From positions 1 through 38,095 of the IMG/VR virus record IMGVR_UViG_3300041409_000269: DNA of 38,095 nt; one strand, given 5' to 3'. The DNA is from a virus. The position numbers and the translations under genes are program-made. Positions 37,088 through 38,095 of this stretch are shown piece by piece (within the stretch, counting starts at the first letter, position 1; each line of letters starts with the position of its first letter). The notes below the pieces were generated by a model. It saw only the letters and a program-made list of their open reading frames with translations. It ran no database searches and was not told the DNA's origin.

Positions 37088-37347
37088 TGTCCGTCTCGGC
37101 TGCGAGGGTCACCGTCACCACGGCGGCGGTGGCCCTCAACACCACGAGCACGGGCGGCAACTCGCTCCGGATCACGAACACGGACACGACCGCGACGAAC
37201 ACCGTCGACCTCGGCGCCTCCGGAGTTACGGCCGGCGCCGGGCTTCCCGTGGCCGGTGGCGCGACCATCACCGTCGAGGTCGACCCCGGCGACGTCCTGT
37301 ACGCGATCAGTGGCGGCAGTGTCGTCGTCGCGGTCCTACGCACCTGA
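37087..37347 (+). CDS. small beta-rich head protein (86 aa), unknown
   Basis: ATG 37087 overlaps the capsid stop as TGATG. The protein is Thr/Val/Gly-rich with alternating polar-nonpolar strands (VTVTTAAVALNTTSTGGNSL; ATITVEVDPGDVLYAISGG), so an all-beta fold is likely, perhaps a capsid decoration or fibre protein. The identity rests on position and composition. Confidence 0.65.
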   Translation: MSVSAARVTVTTAAVALNTTSTGGNSLRITNTDTTATNTVDLGASGVTAGAGLPVAGGATITVEVDPGDVLYAISGGSVVVAVLRT

Positions 37348-37363
37348 AATGAGGAGATGACGA

Positions 37364-37786
37364 ATGGCAGTCATCGAAGGCACCGACAAGGTCGGTACCG
37401 GGCTCGGCGTCGGCGAGGTGAAGCTGGCCCGCGGGTTCTATGAGTTCGCCCTGGACGGCGGCGTCGTCGGCGACATCGCGCTGCGCGGGGACACGATCCC
37501 TTCCGGTGCGATCATCACCGATGCGTTGATCAACGTCGACACGGCGGTGACGAGTGGCGGCTCCGCGACGGTGGCGCTGAAGGTCGAGGGTTCTGCGGAC
37601 CTTCTGACCGCTGCGGCGATCTCTGGCGCCCCCTGGTCGACGACGGGCGCCAAGCGGGCCACGTTCGTGGCCACGACCGCGCCGGTGAAGACCACGGCGA
37701 AGCGCAGCATCACCGCCACGGTCGCCACGGCCGCCCTGACGGCCGGGAAGTTCTCGGTGGTCGTCTCGTACCTGGATCTGGCGTGA
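37364..37786 (+). CDS. head decoration-like protein (140 aa)
   Basis: ATG 37364 follows GAGGAGATG. The protein is beta-rich (FALDGGVVGDIALRGDTIPS, AIITDALINVDTAVTSGGSA, FSVVVSYLDLA) and resembles decoration or head-associated proteins commonly found just after the capsid gene. Function is inferred from place. It overlaps the next gene as GTGA. Confidence 0.65.
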   Translation: MAVIEGTDKVGTGLGVGEVKLARGFYEFALDGGVVGDIALRGDTIPSGAIITDALINVDTAVTSGGSATVALKVEGSADLLTAAAISGAPWSTTGAKRATFVATTAPVKTTAKRSITATVATAALTAGKFSVVVSYLDLA

Positions 37787-38025
37787 AGGCCACGGAGCGC
37801 CTGTGGCGCACGCGCGACGGTGAGGACCTGGTGCGCGACGGTGACCCGAAGGGCGCCTTCCTCGCCTACGCCCCCGGTGACGAGATCGCCAAGGCCGACG
37901 AGGACAACATGCCCAGCGCACCCGACCCCGAGCCGGAGCCGGACCCCAAGCCGGAGCCGGACCCCGAGGCGAAGGCCAAGCCCGCGCCGGCGAACAAGGC
38001 CCGGCGTAAGCCTGCGGACAAGTAA
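37783..38025 (+). CDS. small head protein with Pro/Glu repeat tail (80 aa)
   Basis: GTG 37783 overlaps the previous stop. The N-terminal half (KATERLWRTRDGEDLVRDGD; GAFLAYAPGDEIA) is a short folded motif common to actinobacteriophage proteins just upstream of the connectors. The C-terminus is a tandem PEPDPKPEPDPEA run followed by a Lys/Ala-rich basic tail. Likely a minor head component; precise role unknown. Confidence 0.65.
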   Translation: MKATERLWRTRDGEDLVRDGDPKGAFLAYAPGDEIAKADEDNMPSAPDPEPEPDPKPEPDPEAKAKPAPANKARRKPADK

Positions 38026-38027
38026 CG

Positions 38028-38095
38028 ATGATCACCACGTCCCCGGTGCCGGACTTCATCACGGTCGCTGAGCTGATGGTTATATTGTATTAGGA
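38028..38095 (+). CDS. head-tail connector, N-terminal fragment (partial or broken)
   Basis: ATG 38028 begins MITTSPVPDFITVAELM, the type of start seen in phage head-tail adaptor proteins (T-x-x-E/D-L). After about 38079 the sequence becomes AT-rich and the frame stops at TAG 38091, six bases' worth of codons later. The stop is most likely an artefact of the contig end, so the gene should be read as truncated by the window. Confidence 0.5.

Overview
The window is most of the genome of a temperate siphovirus of a high-GC actinobacterium, probably Streptomyces or a relative. The evidence is pervasive high GC, GTG/TTG starts, HK97-type head genes, a long tail tape-measure gene, a tyrosine integrase, and an attP carrying the 3' half of an actinobacterial tRNA-Arg(ACG). 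attP is internal and head and tail genes lie at opposite ends, so the DNA is in the excised or circular form and was cut within the head-tail connector region. It is not an integrated prophage read end to end. The connector genes and most of the major tail protein are missing.

Layout. 1-11.2 kb (+): end of the major tail protein, tail chaperones joined by a textbook -1 frameshift, tape measure, distal-tail and tail-associated proteins, a beta-helix tail fibre, and two small membrane proteins, closed by a strong terminator. No endolysin is recognisable. 11.3-12.9 kb: a sigma-region-4-like gene, two small minus-strand genes and a divergent GntR-type regulator. 13-19.7 kb (mostly -): an accessory block that resembles actinobacterial plasmids and integrative conjugative elements more than a typical phage. 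It has a minimal FtsK/TraB-like ATPase, four genes carrying five DUF6907-like modules, a UTRA-type regulator, a membrane protein with a C-terminal winged helix, and an 850-bp noncoding tract full of palindromes with four 17-bp iterons. 19.8-22.7 kb (-): attP, an RHH protein, a free-standing M41-like metalloprotease behind an operator-promoter-operator switch, integrase and an XRE regulator.

22.7-29.6 kb (+): early genes, including an excisionase-like HTH, Prim-Pol, a P-loop helicase-like protein, a repeat-rich putative origin, and a string of small zinc-binding or membrane proteins. 29.8-31.4 kb: a proteasome-beta-like Ntn hydrolase with an intact Thr1/Asp17/Lys33 triad, a convergent lipoprotein (possible superinfection exclusion), small genes and an HNH nuclease. 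31.5-38 kb (+): small and large terminase, a membrane protein, portal, prohead protease, major capsid protein, decoration-like proteins and the start of a connector.

The most unusual signals are: the plasmid-like block with its duplicated DUF6907-like genes; two leader hairpins with different stems but a shared loop; the operator-flanked metalloprotease/RHH operon that runs into attP; and the phage-encoded threonine hydrolase. Function assignments come from reading motifs only; no database search was run.
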